Shown here piece after piece: positions 55,914 to 64,000 of a DNA stretch of 64,000 nt. The stretch covers positions 248,001-312,000 of the forward strand of contig NZ_NSLB01000002.1 of the NCBI RefSeq assembly GCF_002304225.1. The letters run 5' to 3'. Position 1 is the stretch's first letter, and each line of letters begins with the position of its first letter. The notes under the pieces are model-generated. The model had not been told where the DNA came from. It did no database searches and saw nothing but the letters and a program-made list of their open reading frames with translations. Made by a program: the position numbers and the translations under genes. Origin of the DNA: Pseudomonas sp. HAR-UPW-AIA-41 (GTDB lineage: Bacteria; Pseudomonadota; Gammaproteobacteria; Pseudomonadales; Pseudomonadaceae).

Positions 55914-57442
55914 CAGTCCCCATGCACCAGCGTGCACTGCTCCCTATTGCCCTCGGCGCCCTGACGCTCAGTGGCTGCGTGCGCCTGGGGCCGGACTTCC
56001 AGGCCACACCCGTCACCTGGCTGGATGGCTGGAACAGCGAAGCCATCAGCCAAGTCAGCCAACAGCGAACCCAGCCGGATAACCGCCAGTGGTGGCGAGT
56101 CTTCAACGACCCCGTGCTCGACCGTCTGATCGCCGAAGCCGACGCGCACAACAGCAGCCTGAAAATTGCCGGTCTGCGCGTTATCGAAGCCCGGGCTCAG
56201 TTGGGCATCGCTGAGAGCAGACGCTATCCGCAGGTACAGCAGGCCAGTGCCGAACGCCTGTATCTGGATCGCAATCAGTCCGGCGGCCGCAATCCTCAGG
56301 ACAGCAGCCTCTGGCAATACAGCGCCGGCTTTGATGTCGGCTGGGAACTGGACTTCTGGGGCCGTTTCAGCCGCGCCATAGAATCTGCCGACGCTGCTTT
56401 CTTCGCCGCCCAGGCCAACTACGAGGACCTGCTGGTACTGCTGCGTGCTCAGGTCGCCCAAACCTATTTCGCTCTGCGCACGGCCGAAGCACGCCTGCGC
56501 ATCGCCCGCGAGAACGCCAAGCGGCAGAAGCGCAGTTTTGAAATCACCGAGCGCCTGTTCGCCAGCGGCAACAGCGATGAGCTCGACCTGCAACAGGCCA
56601 AGACCCAGTACCTGGGCACCCTCAGCAGCGTGCCGGAATTCGAGGCGCAGGTGCGCCAGACCCGCAATGCCCTGGCCGTACTGATCGGCCAGGCGCCCGG
56701 ACCGCTGAGCCAGCTGGAGGAAAAAACCGGGCTTATCCCCCTCCTCGACCAGGCCATCCTCGACGATGTGCCGGCCAACCTGCTGCTGCGCCGCCCCGAT
56801 ATCCGTGCTGCCGAACTGCAGGTGGCCGCCCAGTCGGCACGGGTCGGCGTCGCCGAAACCGACCTGTATCCGGCCATCACCCTGCTCGGCAGCATCGGCT
56901 GGTCAGCCTCCTCGCTCAGCGGCAGCTCCAGCAGCCTGGACACTGGGGGCGGCCCCAGCCTGCGCTGGAACCTTTTCGATCACGGCGCCATCAAGAACAA
57001 CATCCGCGCTCAGGACGCCCGCCTGCAGCAATTGATCGAGAGCTACCGCGACAGCGTGCGCCAGGCCGCGCGCGAGGCTGACGATGCCGCCACCGGGCTG
57101 AGCAAGGCCCTGGAGCGCGAACGCATCCTGCGCGAAGCCGCCTTCTCAGCCACCCGCTCCCTGACCCTGGCCACCGCGCAGTACCGCGAGGGCTACTCCG
57201 ACTTCCAGCGTGTGCTGGATGCCCAGCGGGCGCTGTTCGTGCAGCAGGACAGCTACCTGCTCAGCCGCAGCAGCGCTGTCAGCAGCCTGATCGCGCTGTA
57301 CAAGGCTCTCGGTGGCGGCTGGTACAGCAACCAGCCACTGCTCGACGATGCCACCCGCCAGCAGATGCAACAGCGTACCGACTGGGGCGATCTGCTGGAC
57401 GACACCCAAACTCCCGCTACCGCACAAGACCCGCAGCCATGA
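55910..57442 (+). CDS. NodT-type outer membrane efflux lipoprotein (TolC family)
   Basis: 510 residues. Lipoprotein signal LPIALGALTLSGC with a lipobox Cys; two OEP repeats follow (WWRVFNDPVLDRLIAEADAHNSSLKIAGLRV and NLLLRRPDIRAAELQVAAQSARVGVAETDLYPAITLLGSIGWSA), with the barrel signatures typical of NodT/OprM-type channels. It supplies the outer membrane exit for the HlyD protein that follows. The frame is open far upstream, but the start at 55910 (ATGA overlap) is right. Overlaps hlyD-like start by four bases. Confidence 0.93.
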   Translation: MTVPMHQRALLPIALGALTLSGCVRLGPDFQATPVTWLDGWNSEAISQVSQQRTQPDNRQWWRVFNDPVLDRLIAEADAHNSSLKIAGLRVIEARAQLGIAESRRYPQVQQASAERLYLDRNQSGGRNPQDSSLWQYSAGFDVGWELDFWGRFSRAIESADAAFFAAQANYEDLLVLLRAQVAQTYFALRTAEARLRIARENAKRQKRSFEITERLFASGNSDELDLQQAKTQYLGTLSSVPEFEAQVRQTRNALAVLIGQAPGPLSQLEEKTGLIPLLDQAILDDVPANLLLRRPDIRAAELQVAAQSARVGVAETDLYPAITLLGSIGWSASSLSGSSSSLDTGGGPSLRWNLFDHGAIKNNIRAQDARLQQLIESYRDSVRQAAREADDAATGLSKALERERILREAAFSATRSLTLATAQYREGYSDFQRVLDAQRALFVQQDSYLLSRSSAVSSLIALYKALGGGWYSNQPLLDDATRQQMQQRTDWGDLLDDTQTPATAQDPQP

Positions 57443-58551
57443 CCGACACCGCCCCGGCCAAACCGGCCAACCCCGCCAAGACCGACCCGGCCAAGCTCGG
57501 CGCCACGGGCGTGGCAATCGTCATCGGCCTGAGCCTGTGCTGGTATCTGCTGGCCGATCGCTACACGCCCTATACCCAGCAGGCGCGGGTACAGGCTTTC
57601 GTGGTGCCGGTGGCGGCCGAAGTGGCTGGCCGGGTCACTGCCGTGCATGTGCATGACAACCAGCGCGTTGAAGCCGGTCAGTTGCTGTTCGAGATCGACC
57701 GCAGCAACTACCAGATCGCCGCCGACCGCGCCCGTGCCGACCTCGAGGCCATGCGCCGGCAGATCGGCGCCAACACCGCCGGTATCGACTCGGCCATCGG
57801 CGCCCTGCAGGCTGCCGAAGCCAACGAACTCAAGGCCCGTCAGGACCGCGACCGTCTCGAACGCCTGTACCGCGAGGACAGTGGCACCATTTCCCTGCGC
57901 CGCCTGGAAGTCTCCCGCGCCACCTTCAGCGAAGCGGTGAGCAGAGTTGCCGCCGCCCGGGCCGAGGTGCAGCGTGCACGCGAGCAGGAAGGCGGCAGCG
58001 GCGAAGACAACGCCCGCCTGCAAAGCGCCGCCGCTGCGCTGGTCAAGGCCGAACTGGACTTGAGCAACAGCCAGGTGCGCGCCCGCTCCGGCGGTCTGAT
58101 TACCGACCTGCGCACGGAAGTGGGCCAGTTCGCCGCCGCCGGCAGCCCGGTCATGACCCTGATTGGCCTGAATGATGTGTGGATCAGCGCCGAGATGACG
58201 GAGAACAACCTCGGCCATTTAAAGACTGGCTCGCCAGTGAGCATCGTCCTCGATGCCCTGCCGGGTCAGGTATTCAGCGGGCGCATCCGCAGCATCGGCT
58301 ACGGCGTCAGTGTCGGCCAGAGTACCGCACCCGGCAGCCTGCCCACGGTGGAAAACAGCCGCGACTGGCTGCGGGCCGCCCAGCGTTTTCCGGTAATCGT
58401 CGAATTCGCACCCGGCGAGTTGCCACCCATGGCAGGACTGCGTGTCGGTGGCCAGGCCGAGGTGATGGCCTTCCCCACCGAAGGCAACCCCCTCAACCCG
58501 CTCGGCCGCCTGTTCCTCCGGCTGATGAGCTGGCTGTCGTTCGCCTACTAG
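57439..58551 (+). CDS. HlyD/EmrA-type periplasmic adaptor (membrane fusion protein)
   Basis: 370 residues. One N-terminal membrane helix (LGATGVAIVIGLSLCWYLLADRY), a biotinyl-lipoyl domain (VVPVAAEVAGRVTAVHVHDNQRVEAGQLLFEIDRSNY), a long coiled-coil hairpin (TAGIDSAIGALQAAEANELKARQDRDRLERLYRED) and a beta barrel at ENNLGHLKTGSPVSIVLDALPGQVFSGRIRSIGYGVS. It bridges the DUF2955 or PerM membrane component to the NodT channel. No MFS partner (EmrB) is adjacent. Confidence 0.92.
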   Translation: MTDTAPAKPANPAKTDPAKLGATGVAIVIGLSLCWYLLADRYTPYTQQARVQAFVVPVAAEVAGRVTAVHVHDNQRVEAGQLLFEIDRSNYQIAADRARADLEAMRRQIGANTAGIDSAIGALQAAEANELKARQDRDRLERLYREDSGTISLRRLEVSRATFSEAVSRVAAARAEVQRAREQEGGSGEDNARLQSAAAALVKAELDLSNSQVRARSGGLITDLRTEVGQFAAAGSPVMTLIGLNDVWISAEMTENNLGHLKTGSPVSIVLDALPGQVFSGRIRSIGYGVSVGQSTAPGSLPTVENSRDWLRAAQRFPVIVEFAPGELPPMAGLRVGGQAEVMAFPTEGNPLNPLGRLFLRLMSWLSFAY

Positions 58552-58558
58552 CCCGGCG

Positions 58559-59584
58559 ATGAGCAGCCACGGCGACCCTCGCCCCCGGCGCCTGCTGCGC
58601 CTGGCCACCGGCACCACGCTGGCGCTGGTGGCCAGTTTCGGCCTGGCCCTGCCCGTGCCCTTCATTGCGCCGATGCTGACGCTGTTTCTGCTGGCCATGC
58701 GTAATCAGGCGCTGCCTCCCGTTGCAGCACTGGCCCTGCCGGCACTGATCACGCTGACCACCGGCGCCAGCCTGTTGCTGATTCCATTGTTGCAGCATGC
58801 GGCCCTGGCCGGCGTGCTGCTGGTCGGCCTGTGTCTGAGTGCCTGCTTTGCCTTTCAACTGCGTGGTGGCAATGCCCTGCTCAGTACCTTTCTGGTGATT
58901 GGCCTGACCATGATCACAGCAGCTGGCACCACCTCCTTCAGTCTGAGCATGACCGTCATCGAAGCGCTGGCCAAAGGCCTTCTGCTGGCCACCCTGACCA
59001 CACTGCTCAGTCACTGGCTGTTCCCCGAACCTGCTGGCCTGAGCGAACCGCCCCCGCCAGCGCCAACACCAGAAGCCGAGCACGGCTGGATTGCCCTGCG
59101 CGCCACACTGGTCGTCATGCCGGCCTACCTGCTCGCCCTGATCGACCCCAGTCGCTTCATGCCGCTGATCATGCAGGCGGTCAATCTGGGCCAGCAGACC
59201 TGCGCCAGCGATGCCCGCCAGGCCGGGTGGGAACTGCTCGGCTCCACCCTGCTGGCCGGCCTGCTGGCCATTCTGTTCTGGGGCCTGCTGAGCATTTTCC
59301 CGCACCTGTGGATGTTTGCCCTGTGGATGCTGCTGTTCATCCTGCTGGTCGGGCGCAAACTCTATGCCCTGAGCCGCACCCGGCTGAGCCCGAAGTTCTG
59401 GCTCAACAGCCTGTCCACCCTGATTCTGCTGCTCGGCCAGTCGGTGCAGGACAGCGCCAACGGCAAGGATGTCTACGGCGCCTTCGCCATCCGCATGGGC
59501 CTGTTCATTGCCGTGGCCCTGTATGCCACGCTGATGGTCCAGCTTTTCGACAACCAGCGCCGCAAGCGGCGCCTGAGCATCTGA
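58559..59584 (+). CDS. DUF2955 (FUSC-like) inner-membrane protein
   Basis: 341 residues with about ten hydrophobic helices in two halves, the FUSC/DUF2955 pattern, including VASFGLALPVPFIAPMLTLFLLAM and IFPHLWMFALWMLLFILLVG, and a closing basic loop RKRRLSI. Aromatic acid exporters (AaeB) and YccS are related. In this operon it takes the place usually held by the pump's inner-membrane transporter, so it is the likely translocase with the HlyD and NodT partners. It starts seven bases after hlyD. Confidence 0.83.
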   Translation: MSSHGDPRPRRLLRLATGTTLALVASFGLALPVPFIAPMLTLFLLAMRNQALPPVAALALPALITLTTGASLLLIPLLQHAALAGVLLVGLCLSACFAFQLRGGNALLSTFLVIGLTMITAAGTTSFSLSMTVIEALAKGLLLATLTTLLSHWLFPEPAGLSEPPPPAPTPEAEHGWIALRATLVVMPAYLLALIDPSRFMPLIMQAVNLGQQTCASDARQAGWELLGSTLLAGLLAILFWGLLSIFPHLWMFALWMLLFILLVGRKLYALSRTRLSPKFWLNSLSTLILLLGQSVQDSANGKDVYGAFAIRMGLFIAVALYATLMVQLFDNQRRKRRLSI

Positions 59585-59593
59585 GAGAACCCC

Positions 59594-60049
59594 ATGCTTA
59601 CCGAACTCCTGGTCGGACTGCCGGTGATGCTGATCTGCCTGGCCCTGCAGGCGGGCTTTGCCACTCTGTGCATGAACTTCTACCTGCGCTACAACCGCAC
59701 CCACACCGGGCCCAGCGGGTTCCTGCGCAGCAGCCTGCTGCTGTCGATGGTGATGCTGACCATGCTGCTGAGCAACTTCCTGCAGATGGCCTTGTGGGCC
59801 GCCCTTTTCCGCCTGCTCGGCGAATTCGACAGCGCCAGCGCGGCCCTGTATTTCTCCGGGGTGACCTTCGCCACGCTGGGCTACGGCGATGTGGTGCTCT
59901 CACCCGAGTGGCGCCTGCTCGGCCCGCTGGAGGCCGCCAACGGCATCCTCATGTTCGGCGTCTCCACCGCAGTGATGACCGCGGCGGTGATGGATGTGCT
60001 CAAGCGCAACACCGCCGCTCAGCGTTTGGAGCAACGCCAGGGCGACTGA
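59594..60049 (+). CDS. Two-helix potassium channel (Ion_trans_2)
   Basis: 151 residues with a membrane helix near 10-30, one at 47-70, the pore motif GVTFATLGYGDVVLSPEW (TLGYGD selectivity filter), and a final helix (LEAANGILMFGVSTAVMTAAVMDVL). This is a bacterial K+ channel of the two-pore-helix type. It starts nine bases after the DUF2955 gene, so it is the fifth cistron of the operon. A terminator follows. A link between K+ flow and export is unproved. Confidence 0.87.
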   Translation: MLTELLVGLPVMLICLALQAGFATLCMNFYLRYNRTHTGPSGFLRSSLLLSMVMLTMLLSNFLQMALWAALFRLLGEFDSASAALYFSGVTFATLGYGDVVLSPEWRLLGPLEAANGILMFGVSTAVMTAAVMDVLKRNTAAQRLEQRQGD

Positions 60050-60080
60050 CAGCCTTCGCGCACTTTCTTGCAGGGCATTT

Positions 60081-60105
60081 AAAAGCCGGGCATTGCCCGG
60101 CTTTT
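60081..60105. terminator. Bidirectional terminator between the operon and dcd
   Basis: AAAAGCCGGGC-ATT-GCCCGGCTTTT, a perfect 11-bp stem with T-runs on both strands. Confidence 0.9.
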
Positions 60106-60121
60106 TCGCGATGCCTGTGTA

Positions 60122-60688
60122 TCAGGTCTTCGGCAGGGTAACGCCGGTCTGGCCCTGGTACTTGCCGCCACGGTCGGCATAGGACGTCTCGCAGGCTTCA
60201 TCCGACTGCAGGAACAGCATCTGCGCCACACCCTCGTTGGCGTAGATCTTCGCCGGCAGCGTCGTGGTATTGGAGAACTCCAGGGTCACGTGACCTTCCC
60301 ACTCCGGCTCCAGCGGGGTGACGTTGACGATGATGCCGCAGCGCGCGTAGGTGCTCTTGCCCAGGCAGATAGTCAGCACATCGCGCGGGATGCGGAAGTA
60401 CTCGACGGTACGGGCCAGCGCAAAGGAGTTTGGCGGAATGATGCACACCGGGCCTTTGACATCGACAAAGCTCTTCTCATCGAAGTTCTTCGGGTCGACG
60501 GTGGCCGAGTGAATGTTGGTGAACACCTTGAACTCGTCGGCGCAGCGCACGTCGTAGCCGTAGCTGGAAACCCCGTAGGAGATCAGGCGCTCGCTGCCCT
60601 CGGTGCGCACCTGACGCTCGACGAAGGGCTCGATCATCCCGTGTTCCTGCGCCATGCGGCGAATCCACTTGTCCGATTTGATGCTCAT
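60122..60688 (-). CDS. dcd: dCTP deaminase
   Basis: 188 residues, the standard Dcd length. It deaminates dCTP to dUTP for thymidylate synthesis. Key segments: [74 protein letters not shown] with the catalytic Glu. In P. aeruginosa dcd (PA3480) is next to mrp (PA3481); here a GGDEF-EAL gene stands between them. Confidence 0.97.
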   Translation of the reverse strand: MSIKSDKWIRRMAQEHGMIEPFVERQVRTEGSERLISYGVSSYGYDVRCADEFKVFTNIHSATVDPKNFDEKSFVDVKGPVCIIPPNSFALARTVEYFRIPRDVLTICLGKSTYARCGIIVNVTPLEPEWEGHVTLEFSNTTTLPAKIYANEGVAQMLFLQSDEACETSYADRGGKYQGQTGVTLPKT

Positions 60689-60786
60689 GACGGGCGTCCT
60701 GACTCAAGGTGTGGTGAAAAACTGAGCGCGCATCTTACCGGCTGCCCCCATGCGCAGCCAAGCACCAGCGCAGGGCAGATGCCCGT

Positions 60787-63033
60787 TCAACAGAGCAGCG
60801 GCAGTTGGTGACCGGCCCGTTGCAGCAACTGGGTCAGTGTCTCAGCCGGCAGCGGCCGGCTGAACCAGTAGCCCTGTGCCTCGTCGCACTGGTTGGCCAG
60901 CAGGAAGTCGCGGGCCTTGGCATCCTCGACGCCCTCGGCAATCGAGCGGATACCCAGGCTGCGGGCCATCTGCACCACCATACGCACGATGGTGGCGTTG
61001 GCCGGCACCTCACGCAGGCTGCGCACAAAGGACTGGTCGATCTTCAGCTTGTCCACCGGCAGACGACTGAGGTAGGCCAGACTGGAATAACCCGTACCGA
61101 AATCATCGATCGACAGCTGAACGCCCAGCGCCTTGAGGCGCTGCAGGTTGTCCAGCACATGCTCGGTCCCCTCGATCAGGATGGTCTCGGTCAGCTCCAG
61201 CTCCAGCAGAGCCGGATCCAGCCCATGTTCGAGCAGTGCAGCCGCCACGCAGTCGACCAGATCGCCGCGCTTGAATTGCACCCCGGACAGGTTCACCGCC
61301 ACCACCAGAGGCTGACCGGCGCGCTGCCAGGCCGCGGCCTGGGCGCAGGCCTGCTGCAGCACCCACTCACCCAGCGGCACGATCAGTCCGCTCTGCTCGG
61401 CCACACCGATGAAGTCGGCCGGCGCAATGCGGCCGAGCTGCGGATGCTGCCAGCGCACCAGCGCCTCGGCACCGATCACCCGCCCGCTCATCAGCTCGAC
61501 CTGAGGCTGATACTCGAGGAACAGCTCGTTCTGCACCAGCGCCCGGCGCAAGCCGGTGCGCAACTGCAGATGCGCCGCCGCATCGCGGTTCATCGATTCG
61601 CTGTAGAAGCGGAAGGTATTGCGCCCGTCCTGCTTGGCATGGCTCATAGCACTGTCAGCCTTCTTCAGCAGGCTGTCACTGTCCTCGCCATCCTCGGGAT
61701 AAAGGGCAATGCCGATGGACAGGGTACAAATCAGCTCATGCCCGGCGATGACGAAGGGCTTGAGAAAAGCCTGAATGATCTGCTCGGCCAGTTCGGCCGG
61801 CTGATCCAGATCCTTTACGCCGGCCAGAACAATCGCAAATTCATCGGAGTCCAGACGGCCCAGCGGGCACTGCTCCCCCAGCAACTGGCGCAGGCGCTCG
61901 GCCACCGCACGCAGAAGCTGATCACCCACCGCCTGACCTAGCGAGGCATTGATGCTGCGAAAATCGTCCAGATCCAGATAGAGCAAGGCGGCCTGCAGCT
62001 GACGCCGTGCCGAACTGACCATGGCCTGACTGAGCTGCTCCTGAACGATCAGGCGATTGGGCAGCTCGGTCAGCGGGTCATGACAGGTAAGAAATTCCAG
62101 CCGTGCCTGAGTCGCCTTCTGCTCGGAAATATCGAAGAAAAAACTCACATAGTTGGTGATCTGCCCGGCCTCGCGAATCGCCGTGATGCTCAGCCACTCC
62201 GGGTACACCTCGCCGTTCTTGCGCCGGTTCCACACCTCGCCCTGCCAGTAGCCACGCTCCTGCAGGCTGCGCCACATGTTCTGGTAGAAGGTCCGGTCAT
62301 GCCGGCCGGAGGACAACAGGCTCGGCCGCCGCCCCTTGACCTCGGCGGCGCTGTAGCCGGTCATGTCACTGAAGGCGCGGTTGACCTCAAGAATGCCGGC
62401 CTGACTGTCGGTCAGCATGATCGCCTGATTGCTGCTCTCGAATACCTTGCCCAGCAGGCTCAGGGTCTGCTCCTGGCGCTGACGCTCCAGGACGATGCCG
62501 ATGATCGAGGCACCGATCTCCAGAATCTTGCGGTGGAAAGCGCCGGGTTCGCGCCCGACGAAGCTGGACAGGGCAAAGGTGCCAAGAACCTGCTGGCCGG
62601 CACCGCGGATCGGCATCGACCAGCAGGCCATGAGGCCGTAATCCAGCGCCAGCGGACGAAGCTCCTGCCAGCGCGGATCGCTGTGGGTGTTGCTGACGAA
62701 CACTGCCTCCCCACGGTACACCGCGTTGCCACAGGAACCGGCGTGCGGACCCGGGCGCAGATTGCTCAGGCGCACCGCCGCCGCGGCCGGAATGCTCGGC
62801 GCCACATACAGCTGCAGCAGTTTCTGCTCGTCCAGCAGCATCACGCTGGCCACGGCATCGGGCAGCAACTGCTCCTCCAGCAGACAGACCTGACGGATGA
62901 CCGCCAGGTGATCGAGGTTCTGCGCCACTGCAGCCAGGATTTCCTGCTGCAGGTGCAGGATTTCCTGCTGCTCGGACTCGGACAAGTCTTCGTCGCACAG
63001 GGACGGGGTCAACGCCTGGGGGATAAGGTTCAT
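60787..63033 (-). CDS. GAF-PAS-GGDEF-EAL protein, predicted cyclic-di-GMP phosphodiesterase
   Basis: 748 residues, no membrane segment. N-terminal helices lead to a GAF domain (about 30-190), a PAS domain (about 200-310, MLTDSQAGILEVNRAFSDMTGYSAAEV, then PAC), a GGDEF domain whose motif is DSDEF (GRLDSDEFAIVL) without an I-site, and an EAL domain with EALVRW, NLSGVQFKRG, LELTETILIEG, IDDFGTGYSSLAYLSRLP and KIDQSFVRSL. The EAL is intact, so phosphodiesterase activity is likely; the GGDEF may bind GTP only. It is inserted between dcd and mrp compared with P. aeruginosa. Confidence 0.92.
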   Translation of the reverse strand: MNLIPQALTPSLCDEDLSESEQQEILHLQQEILAAVAQNLDHLAVIRQVCLLEEQLLPDAVASVMLLDEQKLLQLYVAPSIPAAAAVRLSNLRPGPHAGSCGNAVYRGEAVFVSNTHSDPRWQELRPLALDYGLMACWSMPIRGAGQQVLGTFALSSFVGREPGAFHRKILEIGASIIGIVLERQRQEQTLSLLGKVFESSNQAIMLTDSQAGILEVNRAFSDMTGYSAAEVKGRRPSLLSSGRHDRTFYQNMWRSLQERGYWQGEVWNRRKNGEVYPEWLSITAIREAGQITNYVSFFFDISEQKATQARLEFLTCHDPLTELPNRLIVQEQLSQAMVSSARRQLQAALLYLDLDDFRSINASLGQAVGDQLLRAVAERLRQLLGEQCPLGRLDSDEFAIVLAGVKDLDQPAELAEQIIQAFLKPFVIAGHELICTLSIGIALYPEDGEDSDSLLKKADSAMSHAKQDGRNTFRFYSESMNRDAAAHLQLRTGLRRALVQNELFLEYQPQVELMSGRVIGAEALVRWQHPQLGRIAPADFIGVAEQSGLIVPLGEWVLQQACAQAAAWQRAGQPLVVAVNLSGVQFKRGDLVDCVAAALLEHGLDPALLELELTETILIEGTEHVLDNLQRLKALGVQLSIDDFGTGYSSLAYLSRLPVDKLKIDQSFVRSLREVPANATIVRMVVQMARSLGIRSIAEGVEDAKARDFLLANQCDEAQGYWFSRPLPAETLTQLLQRAGHQLPLLC

Positions 63034-63184
63034 GCGGAAAAGGCCAACTACACGCCGGGTACTGCTGCGGGGGTACAGCGAGAAAGACGCGAGAGATTAT
63101 CAACAACGATCTCGCGAAAAACTGACCCAGAGCAATATCCGGCCAGCTTGCCGCACACAAGCTGACCTGTCGGACAGACGGTGA

Positions 63185-64000
63185 TCAGTCGTCGCTGATC
63201 ACGATCGACGGCATTGCGGCGGCACCCAGACCGCTCTGGCTGATACGCGCACCGACGCAGCGCGCCATTTCCTGATAGATCATGGCGATCTGACTTTCCG
63301 GGTCGGCCACCGTGGTCGGCTTGCCGTCATCGGCCTGCAGGCGAATGGCCATCGACAGCGGCAGCGAGGCCAGCAGGTCGACGCCGTACTGCGCCGCCAG
63401 CTTCTCGCCCCCGCCCTCGCCGAACAGGTGCTCGGCATGGCCGCAGTTGCTGCAGATATGCACGGCCATGTTCTCCACCACGCCCAGCACCGGGATATTG
63501 ACCTTGCGGAACATCTCCACGCCCTTGCGCGCATCAAGCAGGGCCAGATCCTGCGGCGTGGTGACGATCACGCTGCCGGCCACCGGCACCTTCTGCGCCA
63601 GGGTCAGGTGGATATCGCCGGTACCCGGCGGCATATCGATCACCAGATAATCGAGGTTGTCCCAGGCGGTCTGGGTAATCAGCTGGATCAGCGCCCCGGA
63701 GACCATCGGCCCGCGCCAGACCACCGGCGTGTTGTCGTCGGTGAGAAAAGCCATCGACATCACCTGCACGCCGTGCGCGGTGATGGGCACAAACCACTTC
63801 TGGTCCTTGATTGCCGGCCGCGTGCCCTCGGCGATACCGAACATGATGCCCTGACTGGGGCCATAGATATCGGCATCGAGAATGCCCACCCGCGCGCCCT
63901 CGCGGGCCAGCGCAAGTGCCAGGTTGGCGGCGGTGGTGGACTTGCCGACCCCGCCCTTGCCCGAAGCCACGGCAATGATGTTCTTCACGTTGGCCAGCGC
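63185..64000 (-). CDS. apbC: Iron-sulfur cluster carrier Mrp/ApbC, 5' end outside window
   Basis: 271 C-terminal residues of Mrp: ALANVKNIIAVASGKGGVGKSTT starts the ATPase domain (deviant Walker A GKGGVGKS), with ILDADIYGPSQG, VWRGPMVSGALIQ, VIDMPPGTGDIHLT and the Fe-S CxxC in ICSNCGHAEHLF. The N-terminal MIP18-like domain of Pseudomonas Mrp would be upstream, beyond the end of the window. It carries Fe-S clusters to apo-proteins. The ATG/GTG seen at 63988 is internal, not a start. Confidence 0.93.
   Translation of the reverse strand, partial: ALANVKNIIAVASGKGGVGKSTTAANLALALAREGARVGILDADIYGPSQGIMFGIAEGTRPAIKDQKWFVPITAHGVQVMSMAFLTDDNTPVVWRGPMVSGALIQLITQTAWDNLDYLVIDMPPGTGDIHLTLAQKVPVAGSVIVTTPQDLALLDARKGVEMFRKVNIPVLGVVENMAVHICSNCGHAEHLFGEGGGEKLAAQYGVDLLASLPLSMAIRLQADDGKPTTVADPESQIAMIYQEMARCVGARISQSGLGAAAMPSIVISDD

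Overview
The window looks like a chromosomal segment of a gamma-proteobacterium in the genus Pseudomonas (sensu lato); I do not name a species. The reasons are a GC-rich, densely coding sequence, Pseudomonas-type operons (braCDEFG, the tandem fadD2-fadD1 pair, OprP/OprO-type porin, rapA, a 496-residue polyphosphate:AMP phosphotransferase) and small families largely confined to Pseudomonas (DUF6316, DUF5064, CcoM). I see no rRNA, tRNA, CRISPR array, insertion sequence, prophage or integrase. Both ends cut genes: a DsbA-like oxidoreductase at the left edge and the Mrp/ApbC carrier at the right edge.

Region by region: 0-9.3 kb holds housekeeping genes (trhO, bolA, a DUF2804 protein, pap, mnmC), a haem-motif DUF3365 protein with a CsoR/RcnR-like repressor, and a GNAT-fold protein. 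9.3-10.9 kb is a phosphate-selective porin with a clear PHO box. 10.9-15.5 kb is the most striking part: a copper-binding RiPP (HvfA/bufferin-type) cluster, hvfA-hvfB-hvfC-hvfX (DoxX), directly downstream of an ECF sigma factor and its zinc-finger anti-sigma, themselves just downstream of a FabH-like ketosynthase. An ECF-type promoter sits in front of hvfA. 15.7-20.3 kb has an orphan periplasmic binding protein, sstT and katG. 20.5-30.7 kb has hrpA, two fadD paralogues, a second orphan binding protein, an alpha/beta hydrolase and a MaoC hydratase.

30.8-37.7 kb has a tiny CcoM-like subunit of cbb3 oxidase behind a perfect Anr/Fnr box, an alkB mini-operon, rapA, hyi-glxR, and DUF5064 and DUF2288 proteins. 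38.0-42.9 kb is the complete bra branched-chain amino acid ABC transporter. 43.0-46.4 kb is an FHA protein, a Hanks-type kinase and a PP2C phosphatase, with no type VI secretion genes nearby. 46.7-52.1 kb holds a diguanylate cyclase, an enoyl-CoA hydratase divergent from a TetR regulator, a cold-shock protein, an MgtC-like protein and a CvfB-like S1 protein. 52.4-60.0 kb is a sulfatase-fold membrane enzyme followed by a five-gene export operon (AI-2E/PerM, NodT, HlyD, DUF2955, potassium channel). 60.1-64 kb has dcd, a GAF-PAS-GGDEF-EAL protein and mrp.

Shared themes: fatty acid and acyl-CoA metabolism (fadD1/2, MaoC, enoyl-CoA hydratase, FabH-like), metal and oxidant defence (hvf cluster, katG, CsoR-like protein), phosphate metabolism (PHO-box porin, pap) and signalling (two cyclic-di-GMP proteins, one Ser/Thr phosphorylation trio). 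Family assignments come from reading the translations; no database search was run.
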